A stretch of DNA of 64,000 nucleotides from CALJFL01 sp036961205 (GCA_036961205.1 JBALVI010000006.1:106230-170229), one strand, 5' to 3'; counted from the first letter of the stretch, positions 17,977 through 27,738 are shown. Numbers and translations are program-made. Notes: generated by a model from the letters alone, not told the origin.

Positions 17977-18680
17977 CGGTAGCTGATCAGGTTTTCGTCT
18001 GCTTGCTGCCCCAACACCCGCAGAAATGAGCAATCGTTGAAATACGACAGCGACACCTTGTCACCGTTATAAAAGATTTGGGTCATAGAAGCGTTGAAGA
18101 TGGGTTCGTAAAACTTGTAGATCTGGTTGCCTTCCAAACCAAGCACGCCTGCGACCAACGTCGCTATCGTGCCACCGGAGGTAAAAATACCCACAGTCTT
18201 GCCGCCACCTTCGTTGCGCATCACATCGGCAAGAGCAGCGTTGGCATTGCCCGAGTAATCAGCCCAACTTTGTATGTTGCTCGCATCGCACTCCGGTGAT
18301 ACCCAATGTGTAAACACCGCCTCGATAATCTTTTGATAGTGCTTACTGTTCTTCAGTCCAGTTTTCAATAAAGCCTGTAAGCGGGGATCCTTGTCCGCCA
18401 ACTTTGGCAAAAGATGCTTTACGTGCTCGTCGTTGCGAACCTCGTCGAAACGCGCATCAATATGATGCTCAACCGCAGCCGGTTGACTCGCCAGGGCCAG
18501 CTCAGCCGTTTTACGCTGGCGTTTTAAATCACCACTGTAGGCGGCGTCGAGCACAATATTATTGTCGCGCAAGTAATGCCCCAGGACTTCAGCCTGACGT
18601 TCGCCCAACTCGGAGAGCTTGTCGTAGTCATCTGAGCCAAAAGATGCCTGGCCGTGGCGAAAAAGGTAAATGGTCGCCAT
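17973..18680 (-). CDS. Histidine phosphatase family protein (phosphoglycerate mutase-like/SixA-like)
   Basis: 235 residues starting with the phosphohistidine motif IYLFRHGQASFGSDDYDKLS and continuing with SELGERQAEVLGHYL. The second conserved region is the IFTSGGTIATLVAGVLG segment, where many relatives have a His (SHG) and this protein has SGG. It probably removes phosphate from a small molecule or protein in the cytoplasm. Its ATG overlaps the aceK stop codon (TAATG), so the two are translationally coupled. Confidence 0.85.
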   Translation of the reverse strand: MATIYLFRHGQASFGSDDYDKLSELGERQAEVLGHYLRDNNIVLDAAYSGDLKRQRKTAELALASQPAAVEHHIDARFDEVRNDEHVKHLLPKLADKDPRLQALLKTGLKNSKHYQKIIEAVFTHWVSPECDASNIQSWADYSGNANAALADVMRNEGGGKTVGIFTSGGTIATLVAGVLGLEGNQIYKFYEPIFNASMTQIFYNGDKVSLSYFNDCSFLRVLGQQADENLISYR

Positions 18681-20428
18681 TAGGCAATCTCCGTTTCAGT
18701 TTTTGGGGTGCGATCAAATCGCAGTTTGCGGCGATAGGGAAAGAAATCATCCACATAACCGCTTCTAATTTGCTGTTGTAGCCCTTGCCAGAATTCCGCC
18801 TCGTACACATCACTGTGCATTTCGTCGAAGGCCTTGCGAGCACGCTGGTTACCCGAGAAAAACAGGCGAAACTCTTCCGGGAAAATATCGTTGGGGCCAA
18901 CGCTGTACCAGGGCTGGCTGGCCATCTCCTCTTCCTCCGACCGCGGTTCAGGTATTTTACGAAAATTACAATCCAGCAGGGGCTGAATTTCATCGTAATC
19001 GTAGAACACAACACGACCGTGGCGGGTTACACCAAAATTCTTCAGTAACATATCGCCGGGAAATATATTGGCCGCCGCCAGTTGCCTGATCGCATTGCCA
19101 TACTCATCCATAACATCACGTACTTGCTCATCACTGGCATCACGTAAATAAAGATTGAGTGGCGTCATACGCCGTTCAACATACACATGTTTGATCACCA
19201 GCGCAGTGCCGTGTTCCTCAATCATGGACGGCGCGACGGCGCGCAGTTCTTCCATCAACTCATCAGAGAACCGTTCGCGGGCAAAAGCCAGATTGGTGAA
19301 CTCCTGAGTATCGGCCATCCGCCCTACCCTGTCCCAACGCTTCACCAGGGCATACTTCGCCTTTACCTGGTCCCGCGTCATATCTTTAGGCGGGGTAAAT
19401 CGGTCTTTGATAATTTTGAACACAAAGTCATAAGACGGCATGGTAAAGACAGTCATCACCATGCCCTTGATGCCAGGCGCGATAATGAACTGATCGCTGG
19501 TACTGGTCATATGTCGGTAGGCGCAGCGGTGGTAGTAAGTTTTACCGTGCTTGTTGTAGCCCATGGAGCTGTAAATTTCAGAAATCGGTTTCGCGGGCAT
19601 CAACTGCTGGAGAAACAGTACATATTGCGAAGGTATGCTCGCATCCACCATGAAATAGGAACGGGTAAAACTGAATATGACACTGACCTTATCGGAGCCA
19701 AACAATACAGTGTCGACATAGACTTCGCCGCGGTCATTGTGCAGAACGGGTAACACAAAAGGTATTGAAGCTTTAGCGGTCACCAGCCTACCGACAATAT
19801 AGGCGCCTTTATTGCGAAAGAAGTGATGTTTTAAAACCTGAAACTCAAGTTCGCCGTCTGCCACATCGACCTGTGCCCCAAGATGATTTTGGATCACACC
19901 AATAATGTTGTTTATATCTCGGTCCAGGTCTTCGTAGGGCAACCTGAAGCCGTAATCCAATAACAGTTTGCGCAATAGCTCAGGCAGCGACTGTTCGCAT
20001 TTATAGCGGCTATAAACTGCACTCACATCCGCAGGCGGCATATCACCCTGAGGTGAAAAAACAAAAGCATACTCATCGCGAATCTTGCGGTGTTTGAATA
20101 CAGCGCAGTACACCGAGTTGAAAAACGTCTCGGCAATTTCGAAATTATTGTGCCCTTTAATCAGGTCGGCATAGACCAACCGGGTTTCACTCCAGAATTG
20201 AAAGTCCCGTAGTTGATCACCGGCAATCAGTTCCACGAACTGTATAATTTGATGGGTTTTTTCTTTATACAGGTCAATGCGTTCGATAGAGGCCGCGTGC
20301 ATTCCCAGCCAATCCGCATTTTCAAAACGCGACCGTGCCGCCAGAGTTATATTCTGGAATTCGGCAAAATAGGACTCAAAGCCATTGAGAATGGTGCGCG
20401 CGAAGCGCTCCCGCTTTTCCACGGTCAA
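18680..20428 (-). CDS. aceK: Isocitrate dehydrogenase kinase/phosphatase
   Basis: 582 residues, the usual AceK length. The bifunctional enzyme phosphorylates isocitrate dehydrogenase to send carbon into the glyoxylate shunt and reverses this when needed. Conserved segments include the N-terminal RTILNGFESYFAEFQNIT, the central MVMTVFTMPSYDFVFKIIKDRF nucleotide-binding region and the DMLLKNFGVTRHGRVVFYDYDEI catalytic loop near residue 470. Unlike the aceBAK operon of enterics, no malate synthase or isocitrate lyase gene is adjacent. The partner is a histidine phosphatase gene. Its presence suggests growth on acetate or fatty acids, in keeping with the beta-oxidation genes nearby. Confidence 0.96.
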   Translation of the reverse strand: MTVEKRERFARTILNGFESYFAEFQNITLAARSRFENADWLGMHAASIERIDLYKEKTHQIIQFVELIAGDQLRDFQFWSETRLVYADLIKGHNNFEIAETFFNSVYCAVFKHRKIRDEYAFVFSPQGDMPPADVSAVYSRYKCEQSLPELLRKLLLDYGFRLPYEDLDRDINNIIGVIQNHLGAQVDVADGELEFQVLKHHFFRNKGAYIVGRLVTAKASIPFVLPVLHNDRGEVYVDTVLFGSDKVSVIFSFTRSYFMVDASIPSQYVLFLQQLMPAKPISEIYSSMGYNKHGKTYYHRCAYRHMTSTSDQFIIAPGIKGMVMTVFTMPSYDFVFKIIKDRFTPPKDMTRDQVKAKYALVKRWDRVGRMADTQEFTNLAFARERFSDELMEELRAVAPSMIEEHGTALVIKHVYVERRMTPLNLYLRDASDEQVRDVMDEYGNAIRQLAAANIFPGDMLLKNFGVTRHGRVVFYDYDEIQPLLDCNFRKIPEPRSEEEEMASQPWYSVGPNDIFPEEFRLFFSGNQRARKAFDEMHSDVYEAEFWQGLQQQIRSGYVDDFFPYRRKLRFDRTPKTETEIA

Positions 20429-20458
20429 AGATACCCTGCGGTAGCGTAGAGAATGAAT

Positions 20459-21250
20459 CTAGATTGTAGGGTTGCCGTAGGCGCGACGCAATTTTCGCAT
20501 TCCGCCTAACCAGCGGTCGTAATCGGCGGTTTTATGCTCGCGATACTTGGCAACGGTTGGATGGGGCAGCAGTAGAAAGCGTTCTTCAGCAATGCCTTTC
20601 ACCACAGTCTCAGCGACGTCAGCGGGGGTAATCACCCCGTCAACACCAGCGGTACCGCCGTCCTTAGTCCCGCCAATCATGCGAGTGGCGACTGCCTGCG
20701 GACACAAACAAGAAACCTTGATGCCGTCATCCCCATGGGTAATAGCCAGAGATTCAGCGAAACCTATTGCAGCGTGCTTGGTCGTTGAATACGCCGCATC
20801 GCCGACTTGATTCAAAATACCGGCCGCAGAAGCGGTGTTCAGGAAATAACCCTCTCGCCGCGCAATCATCCCGGGCAGACAAGCTCGAGCGGCCCATACA
20901 TGTGACATCACATGAATGTCCCACATGGCCTGCCAGGTGTCATTAGACGCAGAGGACGCGTACCAGGGCTCACCATCGCCAGCAATAATGCCGGCATTGC
21001 TACAGAAAAGATCAATGCGCCCGTAGCGAGATTCAACCTCAGCCACCATAGCGGCAATTTGGTCTTCGTTGCGTACGTCCACGCCGAAGGCGTCGCCGTC
21101 AATCGTCGCTGCAAATGCTTCGGCAGTATCCTGCTCGAGATCAACAACTACTACTTTTTTGGCGCCTTCTTGGTGGAATCGCTCGCACAGACCCTTGCCA
21201 ATACCATTGGCACCGCCGGTGACGACAACGATCTTTCCCGCTATTTCCAT
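20459..21250 (-). CDS. SDR-family NAD(P)-dependent oxidoreductase
   Basis: 263 residues, a classical short-chain dehydrogenase. Cofactor loop TGGANGIGKG near residue 12, NAG motif (SNAGIIA) near 85, catalytic Ser in NTASAAG and YSTTKHA (YxxxK) near 150-160 are all intact. I place the start at the ATG at 21250, which follows the stop of the upstream oxidoreductase gene by 1 base. A longer version would begin inside that gene. It is the last gene of a four-gene minus-strand operon with two acyl-CoA dehydrogenases and a luciferase-like enzyme, so a hydroxyacyl-CoA or alcohol intermediate is the likely substrate. Confidence 0.9.
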   Translation of the reverse strand: MEIAGKIVVVTGGANGIGKGLCERFHQEGAKKVVVVDLEQDTAEAFAATIDGDAFGVDVRNEDQIAAMVAEVESRYGRIDLFCSNAGIIAGDGEPWYASSASNDTWQAMWDIHVMSHVWAARACLPGMIARREGYFLNTASAAGILNQVGDAAYSTTKHAAIGFAESLAITHGDDGIKVSCLCPQAVATRMIGGTKDGGTAGVDGVITPADVAETVVKGIAEERFLLLPHPTVAKYREHKTADYDRWLGGMRKLRRAYGNPTI

Positions 21251-21251
21251 A

Positions 21252-22292
21252 TCAGAGCATTTCCTTGGCAATCACTTCCAGAACTTCAGCATCGTGAACG
21301 CCAAGCAACATAGTGCCCACTTCGCCACGCTTGCCCGCTTCTTTCCAGGGTGCCAGGCGCTCGATAATGCGCTCACGCGGACCAACCAAAGCAACTGAAT
21401 CCAGCAACTCGTTAGGCACTGCCGCTTCGGCTTCCTGTTTTTTACCCTGCAGGTAAAGGTCCTGAATCTTGTCCGCAGCATCGCCAAAGCCCAGACGGGT
21501 AGCGTAGTCGTGGTAGAAGTTCTTGCCCTTGGCACCCATGCCGCCAATATAGAGACCTAACCAGGGGCGCAGTGAATCAAACGCAGCGTCCAGGTCATCA
21601 TTCATGGCCACCGACACAAAGGGTGCAATGTCGAAGTCATCCAGACTTTTACCGCCACCGGCCTTATCGAAGCCTTTCTGCAGGTGGTCGCCAATGACGT
21701 CGTACTTATTGGGATCCATCCACACCGGGAAAACGCCGTCAGCAACCTCACCGGCACAACGCAGTCCTGCAGGTGTAATCGATGCCGTGTAAATGGGAAT
21801 ATCGGGATTGCCGCTCAAAATTGACTTCAGCGGCTTACCGAGCCCGGTTGTCCCCTCACCCTTGTTGGGCAGTTGGTACATCACACCTTCAAATTCTACC
21901 GGACCCTCACGCTCAAAAATTTTGCGCATGATCTTGATGTATTCTTTGGTCCGGGTCACTGGCTTGCCATAAGGCACGCCGTGCCAACCTTCAACAACCT
22001 GTGGGCCAGATGCACCAAGGCCAACGATAAAACGTCCGCCTGAGAGCTGATCCAGCGACATGGCGGTCATCGCGCACATCGCCGGTGTCCGTGCTGGCAT
22101 CTGCATAATGGCCGTACCGACACGAATTTTTTCGGTCTGTGCCAATACCCAGCTCGCTGAAGTCACGGCGTCGTTGCCGTAAGCTTCTGCGGTCCACACG
22201 GAGTCAAACCCCAGGGACTCTGCTTGCTTAATCAGATCAATAGGAATATGGACTTGCTTGCCAGAATAACCGAGCAGGAATCCCAGTTTCAT
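21252..22292 (-). CDS. Luciferase-like (LLM class) flavin-dependent oxidoreductase
   Basis: 346 residues with the bacterial luciferase TIM-barrel pattern: the N-terminal MKLGFLLGYSG, AESLGFDSVWTAEAYGND, TAIMQMPARTPAMCAMTAMSLDQLSGGRFIVGLGASG and GKPVTRTKEYI. Such proteins are often named F420-dependent, but nothing here shows F420 rather than FMN use. Its start overlaps the upstream acyl-CoA dehydrogenase stop by 4 bases, indicating coupling. Role in the operon is probably an oxidation or reduction step of a cyclic or branched acyl substrate. Confidence 0.88.
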   Translation of the reverse strand: MKLGFLLGYSGKQVHIPIDLIKQAESLGFDSVWTAEAYGNDAVTSASWVLAQTEKIRVGTAIMQMPARTPAMCAMTAMSLDQLSGGRFIVGLGASGPQVVEGWHGVPYGKPVTRTKEYIKIMRKIFEREGPVEFEGVMYQLPNKGEGTTGLGKPLKSILSGNPDIPIYTASITPAGLRCAGEVADGVFPVWMDPNKYDVIGDHLQKGFDKAGGGKSLDDFDIAPFVSVAMNDDLDAAFDSLRPWLGLYIGGMGAKGKNFYHDYATRLGFGDAADKIQDLYLQGKKQEAEAAVPNELLDSVALVGPRERIIERLAPWKEAGKRGEVGTMLLGVHDAEVLEVIAKEML

Positions 22293-23491
22293 ACGCGTTC
22301 TCCAGATGAGGCCGCCAATACCGGGCGACTCTGTGGGCTAATTTCTTCAGAATTCTGCGAGTACCGCAGGGTGTTGAATTGTGCCTGATGATAGTCGCCA
22401 TTACCAAAGGTAGTGTTAATCATCATTAATCGCTTGGCGTAATGGCCGATATCCAGCTCGTCGGTCAAACCCATACCGCCGTGCAGCTGAATGGCCTCTT
22501 CATAGACATTCCTGCCGGCGCGATCAATGATCACCTTCAGCGCGTGTACCGCGATTTTGGCTTCATCACCACCTGCCGGTAGCGCGCACACTGCTCTGTA
22601 CAACAGTGATTTGGCCTGCTCGTAAGACATGAAGGTTTCTACCATACGATGTTGCAGAGCCTGAAAGCTGCCAATGGCCACGTCAAACTGTTCGCGAGTT
22701 TTGGTGTACTCCAATGTCTTGGCATTGAGCTGGGACATGGCCCCAAGAGCCTCGGCACCAAGCGCCACAATCGCATCCTGAACCACAACATTCATCAACT
22801 CCAGGCCCTGATCAAGCTCGCCCAGAAGATTGTCAGCGGATACTTCTACATCGGTGAAGGTGATATTGGCCACCAGTTGACCATCCATCAGTCGATAGCT
22901 GGTTTTCTCGATACCCTTGGCGTCGGCGGGAACGACAAAGAGGCTCACGCCCTGCTCGTCGAACTGCCCACCTGAGGTACGGGCAGAGACAATCAGGTGA
23001 TCGGCATTCACGCCATTCGAGACCACGACCTTTTCGCCGTTCAGCGTGTACGAATCACCCTGCGCCTTAGCGGAAGTCTTCACGTCAGCCAATTCAAAGC
23101 GGCTCTGGCGTTCCAGGTAGGCAAAAGCCCCCTGGCGGCTGCCATCAATAATTGCAGGGATATGAGCGGTCTTCAGCTCTTCGCTACCACTGCGCTGCAG
23201 CAGTCCGCCAAAGAGCACTACAGTGGCCAGGTAAGGTTCAACCACCAAACCCTTGCCAAACTCCTCCATCATCACCATGACATCGCTGGCACTGCCACCG
23301 AAGCCGCCATGTTCCTCAGCAAAGGGCACTGAAAGCCAGCCCAGTTCCGCAAAGGTTTGCCAATGGGCTTGGCTCATGCCTTCCGCGGAATCAGCAATCT
23401 CCCGGCGGCTATCAAAATCGTAGTCATCCTGTACAAAGCGGGCAACACTGTCCCGGAGCATGACCTGTTCTTCTGTGAAATCGAAATTCAT
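22289..23491 (-). CDS. Acyl-CoA dehydrogenase (second of an adjacent pair)
   Basis: 400 residues with the acyl-CoA dehydrogenase fold: an N-terminal helical domain (MNFDFTEEQVMLRDSVARFV), a middle beta-barrel (LNGEKVVVSNGVNADHLIVSART) and a C-terminal domain with EEAIQLHGGMGLTDELDIGHYAKRL. It follows a second dehydrogenase gene by 24 bases. Adjacent pairs of about 390-400 residues are typical of the heteromeric enzymes known from actinobacterial sterol side-chain degradation. Pairing as one enzyme is inference. Confidence 0.9.
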   Translation of the reverse strand: MNFDFTEEQVMLRDSVARFVQDDYDFDSRREIADSAEGMSQAHWQTFAELGWLSVPFAEEHGGFGGSASDVMVMMEEFGKGLVVEPYLATVVLFGGLLQRSGSEELKTAHIPAIIDGSRQGAFAYLERQSRFELADVKTSAKAQGDSYTLNGEKVVVSNGVNADHLIVSARTSGGQFDEQGVSLFVVPADAKGIEKTSYRLMDGQLVANITFTDVEVSADNLLGELDQGLELMNVVVQDAIVALGAEALGAMSQLNAKTLEYTKTREQFDVAIGSFQALQHRMVETFMSYEQAKSLLYRAVCALPAGGDEAKIAVHALKVIIDRAGRNVYEEAIQLHGGMGLTDELDIGHYAKRLMMINTTFGNGDYHQAQFNTLRYSQNSEEISPQSRPVLAASSGERV

Positions 23492-23515
23492 TGATCCGTC
23501 CTCTCGTATCTGGAT

Positions 23516-24694
23516 TTACAGGCCAAGTACTGCTTTGGCGATAATATTCTTTTGTACTTCATTGGAACCGCCATAGATGGTGGCGGCGCGGCCGTACATA
23601 TAGGATTGCCTGGCCGGTGAGCCGTACTCATGACCCAGTGTCTCTGCATCAAGCTCATTGGGTAAAACACCCTGATAGTACGCTGCGGTTTCCATCGTCA
23701 GCTGCTGGAGGCTCTGCTGAATCTCTGTCCCCTTGATTTTCAGGAGAGAAGACTCAGCGCCCGGTGCACCACCGGCACTAACCGAAGCCAGGACCCGCAA
23801 TTCAGTGTACTCAAGGGCCATCAGTTCAATTTCAATGTCGGACAGGCGTTTTTGAAACAACGGGTCATCGAGGAGTGATTTGCCGCCGTTAACTTCACTG
23901 CTCGCCAGTTCTACCAGTTTAGCCAGACCGCGCTTTGAATCAGCGACTGCCGCAATACCAGTGCGCTCATGGGCCAGCAATGCTTTGGCGTAGGTCCAGC
24001 CCTTGTCCTGCTCACCGATACGATTGGCAACCGGTACCCGCACATTATTGAACTCAACTTCATTCAAACTGTGGTGATTGTCGATACTGACAATAGGATT
24101 CACCTTGATGCCAGGAGATTTCATATCAATCAATAGAAAGGTAATGCCAGCCTGCTTCTTGCCTTCGTTATTCGTTCGCACCAGGCAAAAGATCCAGTCG
24201 GCATGCTGGGCATAGGTGGTCCAAATCTTGGAGCCATTGACCACATAGTCATCGCCATCCAGTTCCGCTTTGGTTTTCAGGGACGCCAGATCTGAGCCCG
24301 AGCCGGTCTCCGAATAACCCTGGCACCACCAGTCATCACTGCTAAGGATTGGCGGCAGGAAACGTGCCTTCTGCTCATCGCTACCATATGCCTGAATCAC
24401 CGGCGCAACCATGGTCAGGCCAAAAGGAACGACATCGCGAATACCCGCTGCTGAGCGCTCGCTTTCATAAATGTATTTTTGCGTACTGTTCCAGCCAGTG
24501 CCACCGAGTTCCACCGGCCAACCGGGAGCAACCCAACCTTGCTTATGGAGACGCTTCTGCCAATCCACTACCGCCTCTTTAAAGGTGGCCAGCTGACCCA
24601 TTCGGGTTTGCAATTCATCGTCGTAGGCCTCGGCAAAAAAGGCTCTAACCTCGTCGCGAAATGCGAGTTCTTCGGGGGAAAAATTTGTATCCAC
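23516..24694 (-). CDS. Acyl-CoA dehydrogenase (first of an adjacent pair)
   Basis: 392 residues. I choose the GTG at 24694 because CGGAGG lies 7 bases before it (24702-24707) and the protein then starts at MDTNFSPEELAFRDEVRAFF, a normal family N-terminus; a longer frame adds only 11 unrelated residues. Family segments include GYSETGSGSDLASLKT (flavin region), WTTYAQHADWIFCLVRT and the C-terminal AATIYGGSNEVQKNIIAKAVLGL. It heads the minus-strand operon of two dehydrogenases, the luciferase-like enzyme and the SDR. Substrate chain type is not evident. Confidence 0.9.
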   Translation of the reverse strand: MDTNFSPEELAFRDEVRAFFAEAYDDELQTRMGQLATFKEAVVDWQKRLHKQGWVAPGWPVELGGTGWNSTQKYIYESERSAAGIRDVVPFGLTMVAPVIQAYGSDEQKARFLPPILSSDDWWCQGYSETGSGSDLASLKTKAELDGDDYVVNGSKIWTTYAQHADWIFCLVRTNNEGKKQAGITFLLIDMKSPGIKVNPIVSIDNHHSLNEVEFNNVRVPVANRIGEQDKGWTYAKALLAHERTGIAAVADSKRGLAKLVELASSEVNGGKSLLDDPLFQKRLSDIEIELMALEYTELRVLASVSAGGAPGAESSLLKIKGTEIQQSLQQLTMETAAYYQGVLPNELDAETLGHEYGSPARQSYMYGRAATIYGGSNEVQKNIIAKAVLGL

Positions 24695-24934
24695 AGGGAT
24701 ACCTCCGTTGGGGTTGATTCGCGGCATCCGGCGTTGAATTCCGGCGCTTTATCCGCTGATTTGACTTTCGAGTATGTTTTTAATCAATCGGGCATGAACA
24801 TTACCGATTCCGGTCCCGCAACACAAGGCCAGACCGAGACAGATTAATGGACAAAAGGTGACAGAATTGGAGGGTGAATAGCGGAAATAACCAGAAAGTC
24901 TGCGGCTCCCAGAGACGAGAGCCGGAATAAGAGG

Positions 24935-25789
24935 CTAGTAGAGCATGCTATAGAGTTTGCGCTGATACTCAGCTGCCAATGGGTCGCCCTTGCCGAGGCT
25001 GAACATGGTGTCCAGGAACAGCTTTTTGGTGGCGCCGTCTGCGTGGTTCAGGTCCTGTTGCAGAATCAGCAGCAAATTCTCCAATGCGTCCTTGAAGCGG
25101 CCTACACTGGTGTATTGAACCGCCAGTTGGGCACGAATTGCATGATCTTCAGGACTGGCTGCCAGCTTCTGCTCAAGCGCATCCATTTCCGGTGACTTGG
25201 CCGCCTCTCGTTTAATTTCAAGTTGCGCCATCAACTGCTCATAGGCGGCATCCTGATCCGCCATGCGGATTGAATCCAATAGAGTTTGCGCTTCGTCCAG
25301 GCGCAGCGCTTCGATCAAGCAATGAGCGTAAGCAATCGTAATATCATGCTGTTGCCCCGACTCATCCCAGGCCTGGCGCAGCGGGGTTAAAGCCGCCGCG
25401 AAATCACCTTTTTCCATGGCTTCGTGAGCCAGTTGTAGCAGTCCATCCCAGGGGGCGGGCAAATACTTGGCCAACATTTCACGCACGGCGGTTTCGGGCT
25501 GGGCACCGGTGAATCCATCCACTGGCTGCCCGTCTTTAATTATCATCACCGTAGGCAGGCTGCGCACACCGAACTGCTGAGCGAGATTCTGCTGCTCGTC
25601 GGCATTGACCTTGGCCAGCAGGAAGGCACCCTGATATTCAGTGGCGATTTTTTCGAGCATGGGCATGAGCACTTTGCAGGGCTCACACCAGTCGGCCCAG
25701 AAGTCGACCACAACCGGACGGTTATGGGATTCTTCAATGAGTAGTTGCGACGCGTTGGTTTCGTCGATGGTTACAATATGTTCGTTCAA
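24935..25789 (-). CDS. cnoX: CnoX/YbbN-like thioredoxin-TPR co-chaperone
   Basis: 284 residues: a thioredoxin domain (residues 1-110) with active site WADWCEPCK, then about 170 residues of TPR-like helices (YAHCLIEALRLDEAQTLLDSIR, AQLAVQYTSVGRFKDALENLLLILQQD). This matches YbbN/CnoX, a chaperedoxin that protects proteins from oxidation and hands them to GroEL and DnaK. The E. coli protein has lost the first Cys; here both are present, so it may have real thiol-redox activity. It lies downstream of dapB, dnaJ and dnaK on the same strand, which fits a role with the chaperones. Confidence 0.87.
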   Translation of the reverse strand: MNEHIVTIDETNASQLLIEESHNRPVVVDFWADWCEPCKVLMPMLEKIATEYQGAFLLAKVNADEQQNLAQQFGVRSLPTVMIIKDGQPVDGFTGAQPETAVREMLAKYLPAPWDGLLQLAHEAMEKGDFAAALTPLRQAWDESGQQHDITIAYAHCLIEALRLDEAQTLLDSIRMADQDAAYEQLMAQLEIKREAAKSPEMDALEQKLAASPEDHAIRAQLAVQYTSVGRFKDALENLLLILQQDLNHADGATKKLFLDTMFSLGKGDPLAAEYQRKLYSMLY

Positions 25790-25810
25790 CTGTGCTCTCC
25801 TTACTAGGCG

Positions 25811-26617
25811 CTAAAGGCCCAACACGTCCTGCATGTCATACATCCCGGGCTCTTGGCCGGCAAGCCATCCCGCAGCCCGTACCGCGCCACGGCCAAAGGA
25901 CATCCGACTTGACGCTTTGTGGGTAATCTCAACACGCTCGCCATCCGCTGCAAACATCACGGTGTGTTCGCCGACGATATCGCCAGCTCGCACGGTAGCA
26001 AAGCCGATAGTTTTGCGGTCTCTGGCGCCAGTTTGGCCTTCGCGGCCATAGACGGCCACTTCATTCAGGTCGCGCCCAAGCGCGTCGGCTACCACTTCAC
26101 CCATGCTCAGGGCGGTGCCGGAAGGGGCATCGATTTTGTGGCGGTGATGGGACTCGGTAATTTCGATATCGACATCGTCGCCCAGCACTCTGGCGGCCAT
26201 ATCGAGTAATTTATAGCAAAGGTTGACCCCGGTACTAAAATTGGTGGCCTTGCACACCGCAATCTGGCCAGCGGCGCTATCCAATTGCGCCTGTTGCTGG
26301 TCGCTGAAGCCGGTGGTGCCGATAACAATAGCTTTGCCATTCTCAGCACAGATCGCCACGTTGGCCACTGTGGCAGCCGGAATGGTGAAATCGATAAGCA
26401 CATCGAGGTCATTAATCACCCCCGCCAAATCACTGACAATAGCGACGCCGTTTTTACCTTGCCCTGCCACTTCGCCTGCATCTGCGCCCAGCAGCGAACT
26501 GTCTGGGTGCTCGATCGCAGCGGTCAGTTGCACGTCGTCTCCCGACAGGGCAATTGCCTCTATCAGAATGCGACCCATGCGCCCGGCGGCGCCGGTAATT
26601 CCTATTCGTGTAGTCAT
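25811..26617 (-). CDS. dapB: 4-hydroxy-tetrahydrodipicolinate reductase
   Basis: 268 residues, the usual length. It reduces hydroxytetrahydrodipicolinate with NAD(P)H on the way to diaminopimelate and lysine. The N-terminal nucleotide loop is GITGAAGRMGRILIEAI, the DFTIPAA segment is near residue 75, and the catalytic ESHHRHKIDAPSGTAL near 155-170 is intact. Its start overlaps the dnaJ stop by 4 bases. The dnaJ-dapB linkage is common in pseudomonads. Confidence 0.96.
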   Translation of the reverse strand: MTTRIGITGAAGRMGRILIEAIALSGDDVQLTAAIEHPDSSLLGADAGEVAGQGKNGVAIVSDLAGVINDLDVLIDFTIPAATVANVAICAENGKAIVIGTTGFSDQQQAQLDSAAGQIAVCKATNFSTGVNLCYKLLDMAARVLGDDVDIEITESHHRHKIDAPSGTALSMGEVVADALGRDLNEVAVYGREGQTGARDRKTIGFATVRAGDIVGEHTVMFAADGERVEITHKASSRMSFGRGAVRAAGWLAGQEPGMYDMQDVLGL

Positions 26618-27738
26618 ATTTTCATATCGTCGAAAAAGCTCTTCACACCCTCAAACCAGCTGGTTTGCCGGGGGGATTGTGACTTGCCACCCTCACCCAG
26701 GCTTTCCTGAAATTCACGCAGCATTTCTTTTTGCTGTTTCTTCAGGTTCACAGGCGTTTCCACAACCGCCCGGCACAACAGGTCACCCACACCGCCTCCG
26801 CGCACAGGCTTAACGCCTTTGCCACGCAGACGGAACAGTTTACCGGTTTGTGTTTCCGCTGGAATCTTCAATTTTACCCGTCCGTCCAGGGTGGGCACTT
26901 CCAATTCGCCGCCAATTGCCGCGTCAACGAAGGTAATAGGGACTTCGCAATACAGGTTTTTGCCATCGCGCTCGAAGATCGGGTGTTGCTTCACCGACAT
27001 CTGTACGAACAGATCGCCTGAAGGCCCGCCTTCCGGCCCGGCTTCGCCCTCACCCGACAGCCGGATACGATCACCGGTATCCACACCAGGAGGAACTTTC
27101 ACTGACAAAGTCTTGGTTTTCTCGACCCGACCCTGGCCGTGACAGCTATTACAGGGATCGCTTATCGATTTGCCGCGGCCGCGACAGTTAGGGCAGGTTT
27201 GTTGAACCTGAAAGAAGCCCTGCTGCATGCGCACCTGGCCAGCACCACCACAGGTGTTACAGGTGACAGGCGAGGTGCCCTTCTTCGCGCCGGACCCATC
27301 GCAGGGATCGCAGGCCGACAGGCTTGGGACCCTGATTTCAACGGTCGTGCCTTTAACGGCATCTTCAAGGGAGATATCCAGGGTGTAGCGTAGATCAGAA
27401 CCGCGCTGAGCACGGCTGCGACCACCGCCACCACCTCCACCGAAAATGTCACCAAAAACATCGCCAAAAATATCGCTGAAATTGCCGTTGCCGCCACCGC
27501 CGCCCATACTCGGGTCAACACCCGCGTGACCGTATTGGTCGTAGGCGCCGCGTTTTTCCGAGTCCATCAAAATTTCGTAGGCCTCGGTGGCTTCCTTAAA
27601 TTTATCGTCAGACTTGGGATCGTCGGAGTTACGATCCGGGTGATACTTCATTGCCACCCGGCGGTAGGACTTTTTAATGTCCTTATCTTCTGCGTTCCTG
27701 TCGACTCCCAGGACTTCGTAATAATCGCGTTTTGACAT
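26614..27738 (-). CDS. dnaJ: Chaperone protein DnaJ
   Basis: 374 residues with the complete class I layout: J domain with HPD (MKYHPDRN) at about 32-36, a Gly/Phe-rich linker (GGGGGNGNFSDIFGD), four zinc-finger repeats (CDPCDGSG, CNTCGGAG, CPNCRGRG, CNSCHGQG) at about 145-205, and the C-terminal substrate domains. It stimulates DnaK ATPase and delivers unfolded clients. It follows dnaK after a 125-base gap containing hairpins, and overlaps dapB by 4 bases. Confidence 0.97.
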   Translation of the reverse strand: MSKRDYYEVLGVDRNAEDKDIKKSYRRVAMKYHPDRNSDDPKSDDKFKEATEAYEILMDSEKRGAYDQYGHAGVDPSMGGGGGNGNFSDIFGDVFGDIFGGGGGGGRSRAQRGSDLRYTLDISLEDAVKGTTVEIRVPSLSACDPCDGSGAKKGTSPVTCNTCGGAGQVRMQQGFFQVQQTCPNCRGRGKSISDPCNSCHGQGRVEKTKTLSVKVPPGVDTGDRIRLSGEGEAGPEGGPSGDLFVQMSVKQHPIFERDGKNLYCEVPITFVDAAIGGELEVPTLDGRVKLKIPAETQTGKLFRLRGKGVKPVRGGGVGDLLCRAVVETPVNLKKQQKEMLREFQESLGEGGKSQSPRQTSWFEGVKSFFDDMKI

